64,000 nt of DNA, taken from contig OZ251994.1 of NCBI GenBank assembly GCA_965246925.1, positions 3,596,001-3,660,000 on the forward strand, written 5' to 3'. The notes beneath the pieces were generated by a model. That model made no database searches. It had not been told where the DNA came from and saw nothing but the letters and a program-made list of their open reading frames with translations. Made by a program: the position numbers and the translations under genes. Each line of letters opens with the position of its first letter. Position 1 is the first letter of the stretch. This document shows, in pieces, positions 26,852 through 34,772 of the stretch. This DNA comes from JANPPS01 sp965246925 (GTDB lineage Bacteria > Pseudomonadota > Alphaproteobacteria > Acetobacterales > Acetobacteraceae).

Positions 26852-27661
26852 TCAACCGCGCGTCCAGCCCGCCTCCGTCCGCAGCGCCCGGCCCTCCGTC
26901 ACGAGCTTCTCCAGATGCGACCGCACGTTCCGCTCCGCCGCCCGCCACAGCCGGGGATCCGTGTCCGCATACAGCCGCTCCGTGAGCGCGCGCGCGCCCA
27001 CCGGCGCGGGGCCGAGCGCCGCCAGCACCGCCGCCTCCCGCCCCAGCCGATGGTCGCGGAGCGCCGCCGTGAACGCGCGGGGCGCCGGCAGGGGCGGGCC
27101 GTGCCCCGGTAGATACAGCGCGTCGTCCCGCGCCAGCATCCGGTCCAGGCTGGTCATATACGCCGCCATGCTGCCATCGGGCGGGTTCACCACGCTGGTG
27201 GACCAGGCCATCACGTGATCCGCGCTGAACACCACCCCGCCCGGCCCGGCGAAGCACAAATGATCCGCCGCATGCCCCGGCGTATGCAGCGCCGTCCACC
27301 CATCGACGACGCTGCCATCATGCAGCGGGATATCAGGCGTGAGGTCGATCGCCGGGCGATGCCACGCATAGACGGGCGCCCCCGTGGCGGCCCGCAACGC
27401 CGGCAGAGCATCCACATGATCCGCGTGCGTGTGCGACAACAAGATACGCCTAACCGGCCCCACCGCCAAAATGGCCGCCACATGCCCGGCATCATCCGGC
27501 CCGGGATCCAACACCGTCAGCCCGTTTGTTCCTTCAATCAGGTATGTGTTCGTGCCCCAATACGTCATGGGGCCTGGGTTCGGTGCCACCATGCGCAGGA
27601 TGCCGGGGGCGACCCGGCGCGGCTCGCCCCGCGCGGGCTCGGGCTCCTTCAGGAACTGCAC
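26852..27661 (-). CDS. MBL-fold metallohydrolase (LACTB2-like)
   Basis: A 269-aa metallo-beta-lactamase-fold hydrolase. The dinuclear zinc motif SHTHADHVDAL is near residue 84, followed by GHAADHLCF, FSADHVMAWS and PGHGPP. A C-terminal winged helix (residues about 215-265, ALTERLYADTDPRLWRAAERNV) matches the LACTB2/GloB-like subgroup. The GTG at 27661 is preferred over ATG 27682 because AGGGGAG precedes it. It overlaps the upstream hydratase gene by 13 nt, so they are cotranscribed. Substrate unknown; a thioester or an RNA end are family possibilities. Confidence 0.87.
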   Translation of the reverse strand: MQFLKEPEPARGEPRRVAPGILRMVAPNPGPMTYWGTNTYLIEGTNGLTVLDPGPDDAGHVAAILAVGPVRRILLSHTHADHVDALPALRAATGAPVYAWHRPAIDLTPDIPLHDGSVVDGWTALHTPGHAADHLCFAGPGGVVFSADHVMAWSTSVVNPPDGSMAAYMTSLDRMLARDDALYLPGHGPPLPAPRAFTAALRDHRLGREAAVLAALGPAPVGARALTERLYADTDPRLWRAAERNVRSHLEKLVTEGRALRTEAGWTRG

Positions 27662-28437
27662 TGACTCTCCCCTTCCATGCACACCGCGCCCGTCCCATCG
27701 CGCGTCCGGAGTTTCATCACACGGCCCACCTGCCAGGCTTCGACGTGCAAGGGCGCACCATGAAATGCGGGGCGAAGGCCGCGAAAGTTGAAGGTGGTGG
27801 GCGGCCGCGGCAGCAAGCCCGCCATCAGCGTCGCCTGCAGCGGTCCATGCACCACGAGGCCGGGGTAACCCTCCACGCCGCGCACATAGTCCAGATCATA
27901 GTGGATACGGTGCCCGTTCCCCGTCAGTGCCGAGTAGCGGAACAAGAGAACCGGGTCTGGCACGAGAATCGCGCGGGGACCCGGCGGTGCGTCCGGCACC
28001 GGGCTCCGGTCAGCGACTGCGGCGCCGTTCAGGCCGCGGTACACCAGGTCTTGCTCCTCTTCGATCGCGGGCCCGTTGGGTCCTGTGATGCCATGGTGCA
28101 CGGTGACGAACACCAGCTGCCCGCTCCGCCCCATCTTCTCCTGCACGGTGCGGATCGTGCTGACGCGGGTCACCGCGTCGCCCGGGTGGAGCGGGGTCAG
28201 AAAGCGTATTCGGCCGCCAGCCCACATCCGGCGGGTCAGCTCCGGCAGTGCGGGCAGGAAGCCGCCACGGCTGGGGTGGCCGTCCGCGCCGGTCTCGGCT
28301 GCGGGCACCCATTGTTGAAACAACGTCCAGTGCCAGAGCGGCGGCAAGATGCCGGGCACTGGAACGTCGAGCGTGGCGGCCATGTGCGCCAGCATCTCCG
28401 GACGGACATGGTCCGTGCGCGTCTCGGTCCGGCCCAC
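27649..28437 (-). CDS. MaoC/hot-dog domain acyl-CoA hydratase (mesaconyl-CoA hydratase-like)
   Basis: A protein of about 262 aa with two hot-dog units. The N-terminal FAS1-dehydratase-like part has PPLWHWTLFQQWVP, and RRMWAGGRIRFLTPLHPGD is the typical mid segment. The C-terminal part has SALTGNGHRIHYDLDYVRGVEGYPGLVVHGPL, with the hydratase Asn/His active-site pattern of HTD2/mesaconyl-C4-CoA hydratases. A role in CoA-linked acid metabolism is inferred. GTG 28437 is the conventional start, but it has no good ribosome site. An in-frame ATC at 28449, 7 nt after AGGAG, is a serious alternative (see findings). Confidence 0.85.
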   Translation of the reverse strand: MGRTETRTDHVRPEMLAHMAATLDVPVPGILPPLWHWTLFQQWVPAAETGADGHPSRGGFLPALPELTRRMWAGGRIRFLTPLHPGDAVTRVSTIRTVQEKMGRSGQLVFVTVHHGITGPNGPAIEEEQDLVYRGLNGAAVADRSPVPDAPPGPRAILVPDPVLLFRYSALTGNGHRIHYDLDYVRGVEGYPGLVVHGPLQATLMAGLLPRPPTTFNFRGLRPAFHGAPLHVEAWQVGRVMKLRTRDGTGAVCMEGESQCSS

Positions 28438-28574
28438 CGCGTCGCTGATGGCTTTGCTCCTTCGTCCGGTATCGCCAAACTGTCATCCGGTGCGGCCGGC
28501 GGCAAGGCCCCGGGCGCTTCCACCTGAGCCCTTAGCGCTTTAAGGCAAAGGCCTGTTCTGGAGTGAGATCGCCG

Positions 28575-29036
28575 ATGCTGTTCATTCGATACGCCGTGTG
28601 GGCCGCCGCGGCGGGCGCGTTCATCCCCGTCATGGCGGTGTTGAACGCCCGGCTCGGCCGTACGCTGGGCGAGCCATTGCATGCCGTCGTGCTTTTGTTT
28701 GGCGTAGGGTTGCTGGTGTCTTTGGGAGCGAGCCTGTTGCTGACCGGGCGGCTGCCGTCCTGGGGTGCCCTGGCCGGCGCGTCACCCATCAACCTCACGG
28801 GCGGGTTCATCGTGGCGTTCTACGTCTTGAGCGTGACCCTGCTGGCACCCCGGTTCGGCATCGGCAACGCGATCCTGTTCGTGATGATCGCGCAAATTTT
28901 CATGTCGGCGGCCATCGATCATTATGGGCTGTTTGGCGCAGCGACGCGTCCGGTCTCACTGCTCCGCATGGGCGGGCTGGCGATCATGCTGGCCGGGTTG
29001 GCCATTGCGCAGTTGGCGCCGTCCCGCCCCGTTTGA
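28575..29036 (+). CDS. Small DMT-family transporter (DUF606/YdcZ-like)
   Basis: An integral membrane protein of 153 aa with four to five hydrophobic helices, including the half-size EamA-like repeat: FIPVMAVLNARLGRTLGEPL is the conserved first loop, then INLTGGFIVAFYVLSVTLLAPRFG and DHYGLFG. Members of this half-size group act as dimers; substrate unknown. ATG 28575 has GGAG upstream at 11 nt; GTG 28563 is an alternative. It is divergent from the MaoC-type hydratase. Confidence 0.85.
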   Translation: MLFIRYAVWAAAAGAFIPVMAVLNARLGRTLGEPLHAVVLLFGVGLLVSLGASLLLTGRLPSWGALAGASPINLTGGFIVAFYVLSVTLLAPRFGIGNAILFVMIAQIFMSAAIDHYGLFGAATRPVSLLRMGGLAIMLAGLAIAQLAPSRPV

Positions 29037-29065
29037 GGGGCGGGACGGAGCCCCTGATTTGGAAG

Positions 29066-29872
29066 CTAGCTGGGACCGGTGACGGGGAAGCTGGCGTGGA
29101 AGACGGCCTGCGTGCTGTCCTGCATATCGACGCGCATGGGGCCGGGGCCATGCGGGACGAAGCCGAAGGTGATGACCGGGTCTTCGCTGAGCGAGATATC
29201 CGCTTCCAACTTCAAGACGAGCTCGTCACCATACTTGACGCTGACGTCCTGGATGTAGCGGGGCGGGATGAAGTTGTGGCTGACCTGGTCCACCTGCATG
29301 CCGTTGTTATTGGGATGACTGATCAGCAGATTGGCGGTGACCGCCACCCCTTCTTGCAGGGTTTGCTCATCTGCCAGCCGCAGGCGCATTTGACCCAGCC
29401 GGGACATCGCCAGGACCGGGTCCTTGCTGCTGGGCGCCGAACAGCCCCCCGCGGCCTTCACGTAGCGCTCGGCCGAGAAAAGGCGGCCATCCTCGGTCTC
29501 CGCCACGGCGTGGATCAGGCTGTATTGATCGACGCGCACCCGGGTCTTCAGCGCACGCGGGTCGGCGGCCGGGCCGAAGGTGAAGGTGCCGGCCACCGGG
29601 GACGGATTGCCGTCCACCACCAGGAACACGGACTTGATCTTGTCCGCCCCCGCACCGGGCGACGGCAAGGTGATGGTGACCGGCACCAGCGCCGCATCTT
29701 GCGCGCGGATCGGTGCGTCTAGCGCGATCAGGCCGCTTGCCTCCGTCACGACCCGGTCACCGAACACGGCGTGCTTCAGGTCGCTCCAGCGCTGGGCGCG
29801 GGTGGCCGGGTCCTCCTCCATGGCGAGCGCGGGACCGGCAAGCAACAGCAAGGCGGCGATGGCTGACTTCAT
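29066..29872 (-). CDS. Quinoprotein dehydrogenase-associated SoxYZ-like carrier
   Basis: Periplasmic fusion of a SoxY-like and a SoxZ-like domain, 268 aa with an N-terminal signal peptide ending PALA. The SoxY-like part (residues 25-150) ends in AGGCSAPSSKDP; its Cys corresponds to the swinging-arm carrier cysteine of SoxY. The SoxZ-like part (residues 155-265) includes NNGMQVDQVSHNFIPPRYIQ and TFGFVPHGPGPMRVDMQDS. Fusions of this kind occur beside PQQ genes (recalled family fuse_rel_SoxYZ). ATG 29872 has GGGAG just before it and lies 2 nt after the zinc hydrolase stop. Its likely partner is that hydrolase; the carried group is unknown. Confidence 0.9.
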   Translation of the reverse strand: MKSAIAALLLLAGPALAMEEDPATRAQRWSDLKHAVFGDRVVTEASGLIALDAPIRAQDAALVPVTITLPSPGAGADKIKSVFLVVDGNPSPVAGTFTFGPAADPRALKTRVRVDQYSLIHAVAETEDGRLFSAERYVKAAGGCSAPSSKDPVLAMSRLGQMRLRLADEQTLQEGVAVTANLLISHPNNNGMQVDQVSHNFIPPRYIQDVSVKYGDELVLKLEADISLSEDPVITFGFVPHGPGPMRVDMQDSTQAVFHASFPVTGPS

Positions 29873-29874
29873 GA

Positions 29875-30792
29875 TCACTCCCATTCCAGCTCTTTATAGG
29901 CGCTGGTGACGTTGCGTCCGTGGTAGTCGTCGAACAGTAGCCAATGGTTACGCTCGTCCTGGCCGGCGGTGGCGACGGCCTGCTCGATATCGCCGCCATG
30001 CGCCAGCGTAGCACGGATATCACGCGCGATACCGCTCAAATAACGAGTCTGCGCCGCGGCCGCGCCGGGCCACGCGACCAAGGGCGGCCCATGCCCCGGC
30101 ACGGCCTGCGGCGCCGCGCCGAATAGCGCCTTGGTCTCTGCCAGCCACCCCACGATGCTGCCATCCAGCGCCGGGACCCGGTCCACGAACAGCAGGTCAC
30201 CCAGCCATAGCGTGCCGGTGCGCTCGTCCAGGATCGTGAGGTCGTTATCGGTATGCGCCGTCTTGTGCGCCTGCAGCCGAAGCGGCCGCCCGCCCAGCTC
30301 GATCACCGCGCTATCCTGCACCAGCAGCGTGGGCTTGGCGTAGTCGCCCGCGGCCTCGATCCCCAAGATGTCGGCCAGGCCATTGCGGTAGAACTCTCCC
30401 CGCTCCACCAGCATGCCTTCCATCCGCGCATGCGCCACCACCACCGGCGCGTCATCCTCGAACGCCACGGCGCCGAATACGTGGTCGGGATGCAGATGGG
30501 TGAAGATCATGTGGCTGATGGGCAGCCCGGTCCGGGCGCGGATCGCGGTCCGCAGCTGCTCGCCATCCCGCCGGCTGCCGCCCGGGTCGATCACGGCGAC
30601 GCTGCGGTCGCCAATGATGAACCCGATATTGGCGATCCCGTCCTGGTTCTGGGCGGACGCTTCTTCGTGCACGCCAGGGCGGACGAAGGCGCCTGGGGCC
30701 ACCTCGGCCAAGTCCGCGGCGTGGGCGCGAACCGGCAGCAACAGCGTGGACGCCGCAAGCAGGACGTTCCGGCGTGTCACGCTATCCACCAC
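29875..30792 (-). CDS. Quinoprotein relay system zinc metallohydrolase (SoxH-related)
   Basis: Exported MBL-fold hydrolase of about 305 aa. It starts with a Tat-type signal (TRRNVLLAASTLLLPVRAHA). The zinc motif is THLHPDHVFGA, with DNDLTI, LWLGDLLFVDR and PGHGPP completing the metal site. It belongs to the SoxH-like group found beside pqq genes (recalled name: quinoprotein relay system zinc metallohydrolase 2). The start is a GTG at 30792 or another GTG up to four codons later. It lies 6 nt after pqqE and 2 nt before the SoxYZ carrier gene, so it is part of the pqq operon. Substrate unknown. Confidence 0.9.
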   Translation of the reverse strand: MVDSVTRRNVLLAASTLLLPVRAHAADLAEVAPGAFVRPGVHEEASAQNQDGIANIGFIIGDRSVAVIDPGGSRRDGEQLRTAIRARTGLPISHMIFTHLHPDHVFGAVAFEDDAPVVVAHARMEGMLVERGEFYRNGLADILGIEAAGDYAKPTLLVQDSAVIELGGRPLRLQAHKTAHTDNDLTILDERTGTLWLGDLLFVDRVPALDGSIVGWLAETKALFGAAPQAVPGHGPPLVAWPGAAAAQTRYLSGIARDIRATLAHGGDIEQAVATAGQDERNHWLLFDDYHGRNVTSAYKELEWE

Positions 30793-30798
30793 AGGCGC

Positions 30799-31899
30799 CT
30801 ACGGCACCAGCACGGGCGAGCGGATGCGCCGGTACACCAGCGGCGGCGCCAGACCCGCATCCGCCACCGCCACCGCCTCCGCCATGACATGATGGTGCGG
30901 CGATAGCGCGCACGCCGGGTCGGTCGCGTTGATGTCGCCCGTGAGCGCCAGCGCCTGACAGCGGCAACCGCCCCAATCCTCTTCGCGCCGGTCACAGGAC
31001 TGGCACGGCTCCGGCATCCACGCCGTGCCGCGGAACCGGGCGAAAGCCGGGTCATGGTGCCAGATGTCGGACAGGCTCGTCTCCCGCACGGACGGGAAAT
31101 GCATGCCCGTCAGCGTCTCCGCCGCGTGACACGGCAGCGCCAACCCGGCCGGGCTGATGTTGATGATCCGCCGCGCCCAGCCGCCCATGCACGCCTTCGG
31201 CAGCACCGCGTGATAGTCCGGCACCACGTAATCGATCGTGATCCGGCCGCGATACTGCACCCGCGCCGCCTCCACGACCTCGGTCGAGCGGTCCAGCTGC
31301 TCCCGGCTCGGCATCAGCGCGGTGCGGTTCACCAGCGCCCAGCCGTAGTATTGCACGTGCGCGACCTCGATCCGGCTCGCGCCCAATTCGGCGCCCAGCG
31401 CGATCATGGCCGGCAGCCGGTCCACGTTCTGCCGGTGCACCACGAAGTTGGCCGTGAGCGGAAACCCCGCCGCCCGGATCAGCCCGGCGATCGCCAGCTT
31501 CTTCGCGTGTCCGTTCCGGTACCCGCCCAGCCGGTCCGCCTCCACCGGGTCCACGTCCTGGAAACTCAGCTGCACATGGTCCAGCCCGGCCTCCGCCAGC
31601 GCGGCCAGCTGCGGCGCATCCAGCGTCACGCCGGAGGTGATGAGGTTCGTGTAAAGCCCTGCTTTTGCAGCATGGGTCACCAGCGCCAACAGATCCCGCC
31701 GCGCCGTCGGCTCGCCCCCGGACAGATGTGCCTGCAACACCCCGAGCGCCGCCGCCTCGTCGAACACCCGGCACCAGCTCGCCGTATCCAGCTCGCCGGC
31801 CGCCCGCTCCATCTCCAGCGGATTGGCGCAGTACGGGCACTGCAGCGGGCAGCGATGGGTGAGTTCGGCCAATAAGGCCAGCGGCGGATCAGGTATCAT
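30799..31899 (-). CDS. pqqE: PqqA peptide cyclase (radical SAM)
   Basis: Radical SAM enzyme of 366 aa that forms the Glu-Tyr carbon-carbon crosslink in PqqA. The CX3CX2C cluster motif is C17, C21, C24 (RCPLQCPYC). A C-terminal SPASM region supplies extra cysteines: CMGG, PCHAAE, then CQSCDRREEDWGGCRCQA. Length is normal. It overlaps pqqD by 4 nt; PqqD presents the PqqA peptide to it. Confidence 0.97.
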   Translation of the reverse strand: MIPDPPLALLAELTHRCPLQCPYCANPLEMERAAGELDTASWCRVFDEAAALGVLQAHLSGGEPTARRDLLALVTHAAKAGLYTNLITSGVTLDAPQLAALAEAGLDHVQLSFQDVDPVEADRLGGYRNGHAKKLAIAGLIRAAGFPLTANFVVHRQNVDRLPAMIALGAELGASRIEVAHVQYYGWALVNRTALMPSREQLDRSTEVVEAARVQYRGRITIDYVVPDYHAVLPKACMGGWARRIINISPAGLALPCHAAETLTGMHFPSVRETSLSDIWHHDPAFARFRGTAWMPEPCQSCDRREEDWGGCRCQALALTGDINATDPACALSPHHHVMAEAVAVADAGLAPPLVYRRIRSPVLVP

Positions 31900-32171
31900 T
31901 GCCGGATAGCCCCCTTATCGGTCAGGTCCTGCAGCATGGCCACCACGTCGGCGGCGATCTGGTCGCGCGGCGCGGCGAATTTGGCCGCAAGCTGGTCGAT
32001 GATCTCCGGCACGGTGCGCTTGCCGTCCACCAGTTGCAAGATTTCTACCGCAGGCCCCTCGAGCACGAACAGCCGCTCCGGCGCCAGCACCATCCAGGCG
32101 TCCCGCACCGCGTCATGCCGCAGGCGGAAGCCGCGATTGAAAGCGGGGGGGTTGCACGCCGTCGCGGTCAT
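31896..32171 (-). CDS. pqqD: PQQ biosynthesis peptide chaperone PqqD
   Basis: A 91-aa winged-helix-like protein that binds PqqA and delivers it to PqqE. Family segments are FRLRHDAVRDAWMVLAPER, VLEGPAVEILQLVDG and TVPEIIDQLAAKF. The ATG at 32171 overlaps the pqqC stop (ATGA); the frame is open upstream to 32258 but those codons lie inside pqqC. Overlaps pqqE by 4 nt. Confidence 0.96.
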   Translation of the reverse strand: MTATACNPPAFNRGFRLRHDAVRDAWMVLAPERLFVLEGPAVEILQLVDGKRTVPEIIDQLAAKFAAPRDQIAADVVAMLQDLTDKGAIRQ

Positions 32172-32899
32172 GCCGGCACGAAGGCGCCGGGCGGGATGCG
32201 CCCCGGCTCGACATACGCGTAGTGCAGCGCATCCAGCTGCGACCACAGCACGTCGCACTTGAACCTGAGCGCGGCCAGCACCTGCTCCTGCAGCGCGCGG
32301 GTCCGGGCGTGCTCGTCGATATAAGCCAGTGCGAAATCAACGTCCTTCGGTGCTTGCGTCAGACGCGGGGTGAAGTAGGCCAGCGTGTCCTTGGTCACGA
32401 AATCATAGTGATGCAGCATGCCGGACACCCGCTCGGCAATGATCCCCGGTGAGAACATCTCCGTCAGCGACGAGGCGATCGCCTCCAGCACGGAACGGTC
32501 CCGCACGAACGCGACGTAGGCGTCCACGGCAAAGCGGGTGCCGGGCAGCAGCCCCGCGGTGCTCTCGACATACTCCCGGCCGAGCCCCACGCCCTCCGCC
32601 AGCTTCAGCCAGCGCGCCACCCCGCCCAGACCGGGGCCGGTCCCGTCATGATCCTCGAGCCGGCTGCGCCACGCCCGGCGGAGGTCGGCCGTCGGCAGCC
32701 GGGCCAGCAACGTCGCGTCCTTGGCCGGAATGCGGCTCTGGTAATAAAACCGGTTCAGCGCCCAGGCCTGCACCTGACCCCGGTTCAGCTTGCCGTCATG
32801 CAGCAGGCGGTGGAACGGATGCAGGTTGTGATACCGCTCGGCGCCGATCGCCTGCAGCGCGTCACGCAGGGCGGCGGGGGACAGGACGCGGTCGCTCAT
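32168..32899 (-). CDS. pqqC: Pyrroloquinoline-quinone synthase PqqC
   Basis: Cofactor-free oxidase of 243 aa that carries out ring closure and the eight-electron oxidation of the last PQQ intermediate. Characteristic segments include YHNLHPFHRLLHDGKLNRGQVQAWALNR near the N terminus (written here as two blocks, YHNLHPFHRLLHDG and QVQAWALNRFYYQ), RIPAKDA, and HYDFVTKDTLAYF near residue 165. The active-site His/Tyr/Arg-rich blocks look intact. ATGA overlaps on both sides (pqqB and pqqD). Confidence 0.97.
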   Translation of the reverse strand: MSDRVLSPAALRDALQAIGAERYHNLHPFHRLLHDGKLNRGQVQAWALNRFYYQSRIPAKDATLLARLPTADLRRAWRSRLEDHDGTGPGLGGVARWLKLAEGVGLGREYVESTAGLLPGTRFAVDAYVAFVRDRSVLEAIASSLTEMFSPGIIAERVSGMLHHYDFVTKDTLAYFTPRLTQAPKDVDFALAYIDEHARTRALQEQVLAALRFKCDVLWSQLDALHYAYVEPGRIPPGAFVPA

Positions 32900-33795
32900 A
32901 GGGTCAGCTCCATGCCGTCATACGCCACGTCCCACCCGGCGCGCCGGACGGCCTCGCGCTCCGGGCTGTCATCCAGCAGTATGGGGTTCGAGTTGTTGAT
33001 ATGCAGCAGCACCCGGCGCCGCACGTCCAGGTTTTCGAACGCCGCCAGCACCCCGTCCGGCCCGGACACGCTCATATGTCCCATGCGCTGCCCGCTCTTG
33101 GGGCCGAGCCCGGCCCGGATCATCTCGTCATCGCGCCAGAGCGTGCCGTCGAAGAACACCGCCGCCGCGCCGCGTAGGCGCGTGGCCAAGCCCGGCGTCA
33201 TGCGGGCGCAGCCGGGAATGAAGTAGAGCGTGCTCACGCCGTCGCTCACCGCCGCACCCACCGTCTGATCCGTCTCGTCCAGCGCCGGCGCGTCATCCCG
33301 TTCCAGATACAGCGGCACCTTGCCCGGCACGGCGAACAGGGTGACGGCCAAGCCACCCGGGAGCGTCGTCGGTTGCTCCAACGCCACCACCGGGCGTGTG
33401 ACCAGCTCGCGGTTCAGCACCTCGAAGATCGGGTTGGCGTCCAGGATGGCGTGCACGCGCGCGGTGGCGAACACGCCGAGGGGCTGACGCTCCCGTAACG
33501 TCAGCAGGCCCGCGATCACGTCCACGTCGCCCCCCGTCAGCACGACGGCCACGATCGGGCTAGACCGGAGGCCGCTCTGCGGCTGCAACGCCGGAGTCTG
33601 CTCGATCTGCTGCCGGATATCCGGAGACGCGTTGAGCAGCACCCAGTCCCGCCCATCGGCGCTTACGGCCAATGAGGCCTGCGTGCGTGCGCGGGCCATG
33701 GGATCATGCTGCCGCGCCCGCCGGCATCCGGCCGCGTTCGAGTTCCATTGTGGAAATGCGCCGCCAGCCGCCGCGCCGAGCACGACAATCTGCAT
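32896..33795 (-). CDS. pqqB: PQQ biosynthesis protein PqqB
   Basis: MBL-fold protein of 299 aa that hydroxylates the excised Glu-Tyr intermediate. The N terminus VLGAAAGGAFPQWNSNAAGC is the PqqB signature (quoted in full within family knowledge). The canonical HxHxDH is replaced by a TGGDVDVIAGL stretch, normal for PqqB, and HINNSNPILLD near the C terminus carries metal-binding residues. It follows pqqA after a 67-nt gap that holds a hairpin. Confidence 0.97.
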   Translation of the reverse strand: MQIVVLGAAAGGAFPQWNSNAAGCRRARQHDPMARARTQASLAVSADGRDWVLLNASPDIRQQIEQTPALQPQSGLRSSPIVAVVLTGGDVDVIAGLLTLRERQPLGVFATARVHAILDANPIFEVLNRELVTRPVVALEQPTTLPGGLAVTLFAVPGKVPLYLERDDAPALDETDQTVGAAVSDGVSTLYFIPGCARMTPGLATRLRGAAAVFFDGTLWRDDEMIRAGLGPKSGQRMGHMSVSGPDGVLAAFENLDVRRRVLLHINNSNPILLDDSPEREAVRRAGWDVAYDGMELTL

Positions 33796-33819
33796 GGTCT
33801 CAACCGCTCAAAATGCAAA

Positions 33820-33843
33820 CGCCCGAGGCCTACACCCCGGGCG
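33820..33843 (-). terminator. Hairpin with T-rich tail between pqqA and pqqB
   Basis: On the minus strand CGCCCG pairs with CGGGCG around a 12-nt loop, followed by TTTGCATTTT. This fits a partial rho-independent terminator that lets pqqA transcripts outnumber those of pqqBCDE, as is known for other pqq operons where the peptide substrate is needed in excess. Confidence 0.6.
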
Positions 33844-33862
33844 CCGCCGATCGAACCGGAGC

Positions 33863-33946
33863 CTACTTCTTTAGGCCGGCGCAGACATAGGAATTGATCT
33901 CAGCGCCGAGAGCGACTTCGGTAACCTTCGGGGACGTCCAAGCCAT
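33863..33946 (-). CDS. pqqA: PQQ precursor peptide PqqA
   Basis: A 27-residue ribosomal peptide reading MAWTSPKVTEVALGAE then INSYVCAGLKK. The crosslinked pair is E16 and Y20, in the family pattern E-x3-Y, and the WTSPKVTEV segment matches other PqqA peptides. GGAGG lies 7 nt before the ATG. The peptide is the substrate of PqqE/PqqD, after which proteolysis releases the linked Glu-Tyr unit that becomes PQQ. The Cys at position 22 beside Tyr20 is a little unusual. Confidence 0.95.
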   Translation of the reverse strand: MAWTSPKVTEVALGAEINSYVCAGLKK

Positions 33947-33978
33947 GTTAGCCTCCAATTATTGTTTGCCGCATCCCG

Positions 33979-34007
33979 AGATAAATGGCCTGCAGGGCCG
34001 AAGTCAA
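33979..34007 (-). promoter_or_regulatory. Sigma70-type promoter of pqqA
   Basis: On the minus strand TTGACT (34007-34002) and TTATCT (33984-33979) are separated by exactly 17 nt, giving a transcript start some 25 nt upstream of the pqqA ATG. The spacer contains GGCC-based dyad symmetry (GGCCCTGCAGGCC). The promoter would drive pqqA and, by read-through, the operon. Confidence 0.65.
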
Positions 34008-34067
34008 GCACGAGATGGTGGTTTGCAATCTAAAGATGCCGTGGCGCGGGACAATGCTCGCAAGCGC

Positions 34068-34772
34068 TCAGCGGCTCGCGCGGCGGACGCACTCCGGGCA
34101 GCGGCGCAAGCTAATCTCAGTGACGAATTTGCGGCGGATGGCGCGCTCGAAATCGGTGAACCCGGACGCTGGCAGCAGAAATGCGTTCTGGCCGCCAATC
34201 ACATGATCCCTATACCAATCTTCTAGCGTGTCGGCCTCATCTCCCTCCAGGATCGGCAGGCCGTTCACGGTGATGCCGGAGGCCACCATCTCGTCCCGGA
34301 CGTGATCCACGCTCTCCTCAGGATTGCAGTTGTCTTGCCCGTCGCCTGAAACATCCACCACCAAGCGGTCCGCCGGCACCGGTAGTTGGGTGAACAGCTT
34401 GTCCGAAATGCTGCGGAGCGCCACCGACATGCAGGTGAAGCCCTCATCCGCCCGGCGCATTTTGCGCAGCCGCGCCGCCAGCCGGCCCACATCCGCCTGA
34501 CTGGTCAGCAGCGTCCAGGGCAGCGTCACGTGCGGGTGGCTGGACCACTGCACCACCGCCACCAGCATCGACCGGTGCGGCCCGGCGAGCATGCTGGCCT
34601 GCACATCGGACGCCATGAGCGCACTCGCCAGGCCTTCCATCTGCAGCGTATAACGGGCGGCGTCGATCGACTCGGACACATCGACCGCCAGCACGAGCGC
34701 GACATCGACCCGCTCGGCCGCGGCGAACGCCGGGTTGGTGAACAGCAGCAATGCGAGTGCTAGCCGCCTCAT
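34068..34772 (-). CDS. DUF1194 (von Willebrand A-like) exported protein
   Basis: A 234-aa protein with a signal peptide (LALALLLFTNPAFAAAE). The body is a VWA-like fold: VDVALVLAVDVSESID is the MIDAS strand with DxSxS, followed by CMSVALRSISDKLF and DRLVVDVSGDGQDNC. The C terminus ends in a basic, Cys-containing stretch (RRCPECVRR). The start ATG at 34772 overlaps the pentapeptide gene stop. Function unknown; the intact metal-ion-dependent adhesion motif suggests protein binding in the periplasm. It ends 60 nt upstream of the pqqA promoter, on the same strand. Confidence 0.85.
   Translation of the reverse strand: MRRLALALLLFTNPAFAAAERVDVALVLAVDVSESIDAARYTLQMEGLASALMASDVQASMLAGPHRSMLVAVVQWSSHPHVTLPWTLLTSQADVGRLAARLRKMRRADEGFTCMSVALRSISDKLFTQLPVPADRLVVDVSGDGQDNCNPEESVDHVRDEMVASGITVNGLPILEGDEADTLEDWYRDHVIGGQNAFLLPASGFTDFERAIRRKFVTEISLRRCPECVRRASR

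Noticed and set aside
32896..33795. Active zinc hydrolase role for PqqB
   Set aside because: The HxHxDH motif is absent, and the sequence matches PqqB along its length in a full pqq operon.
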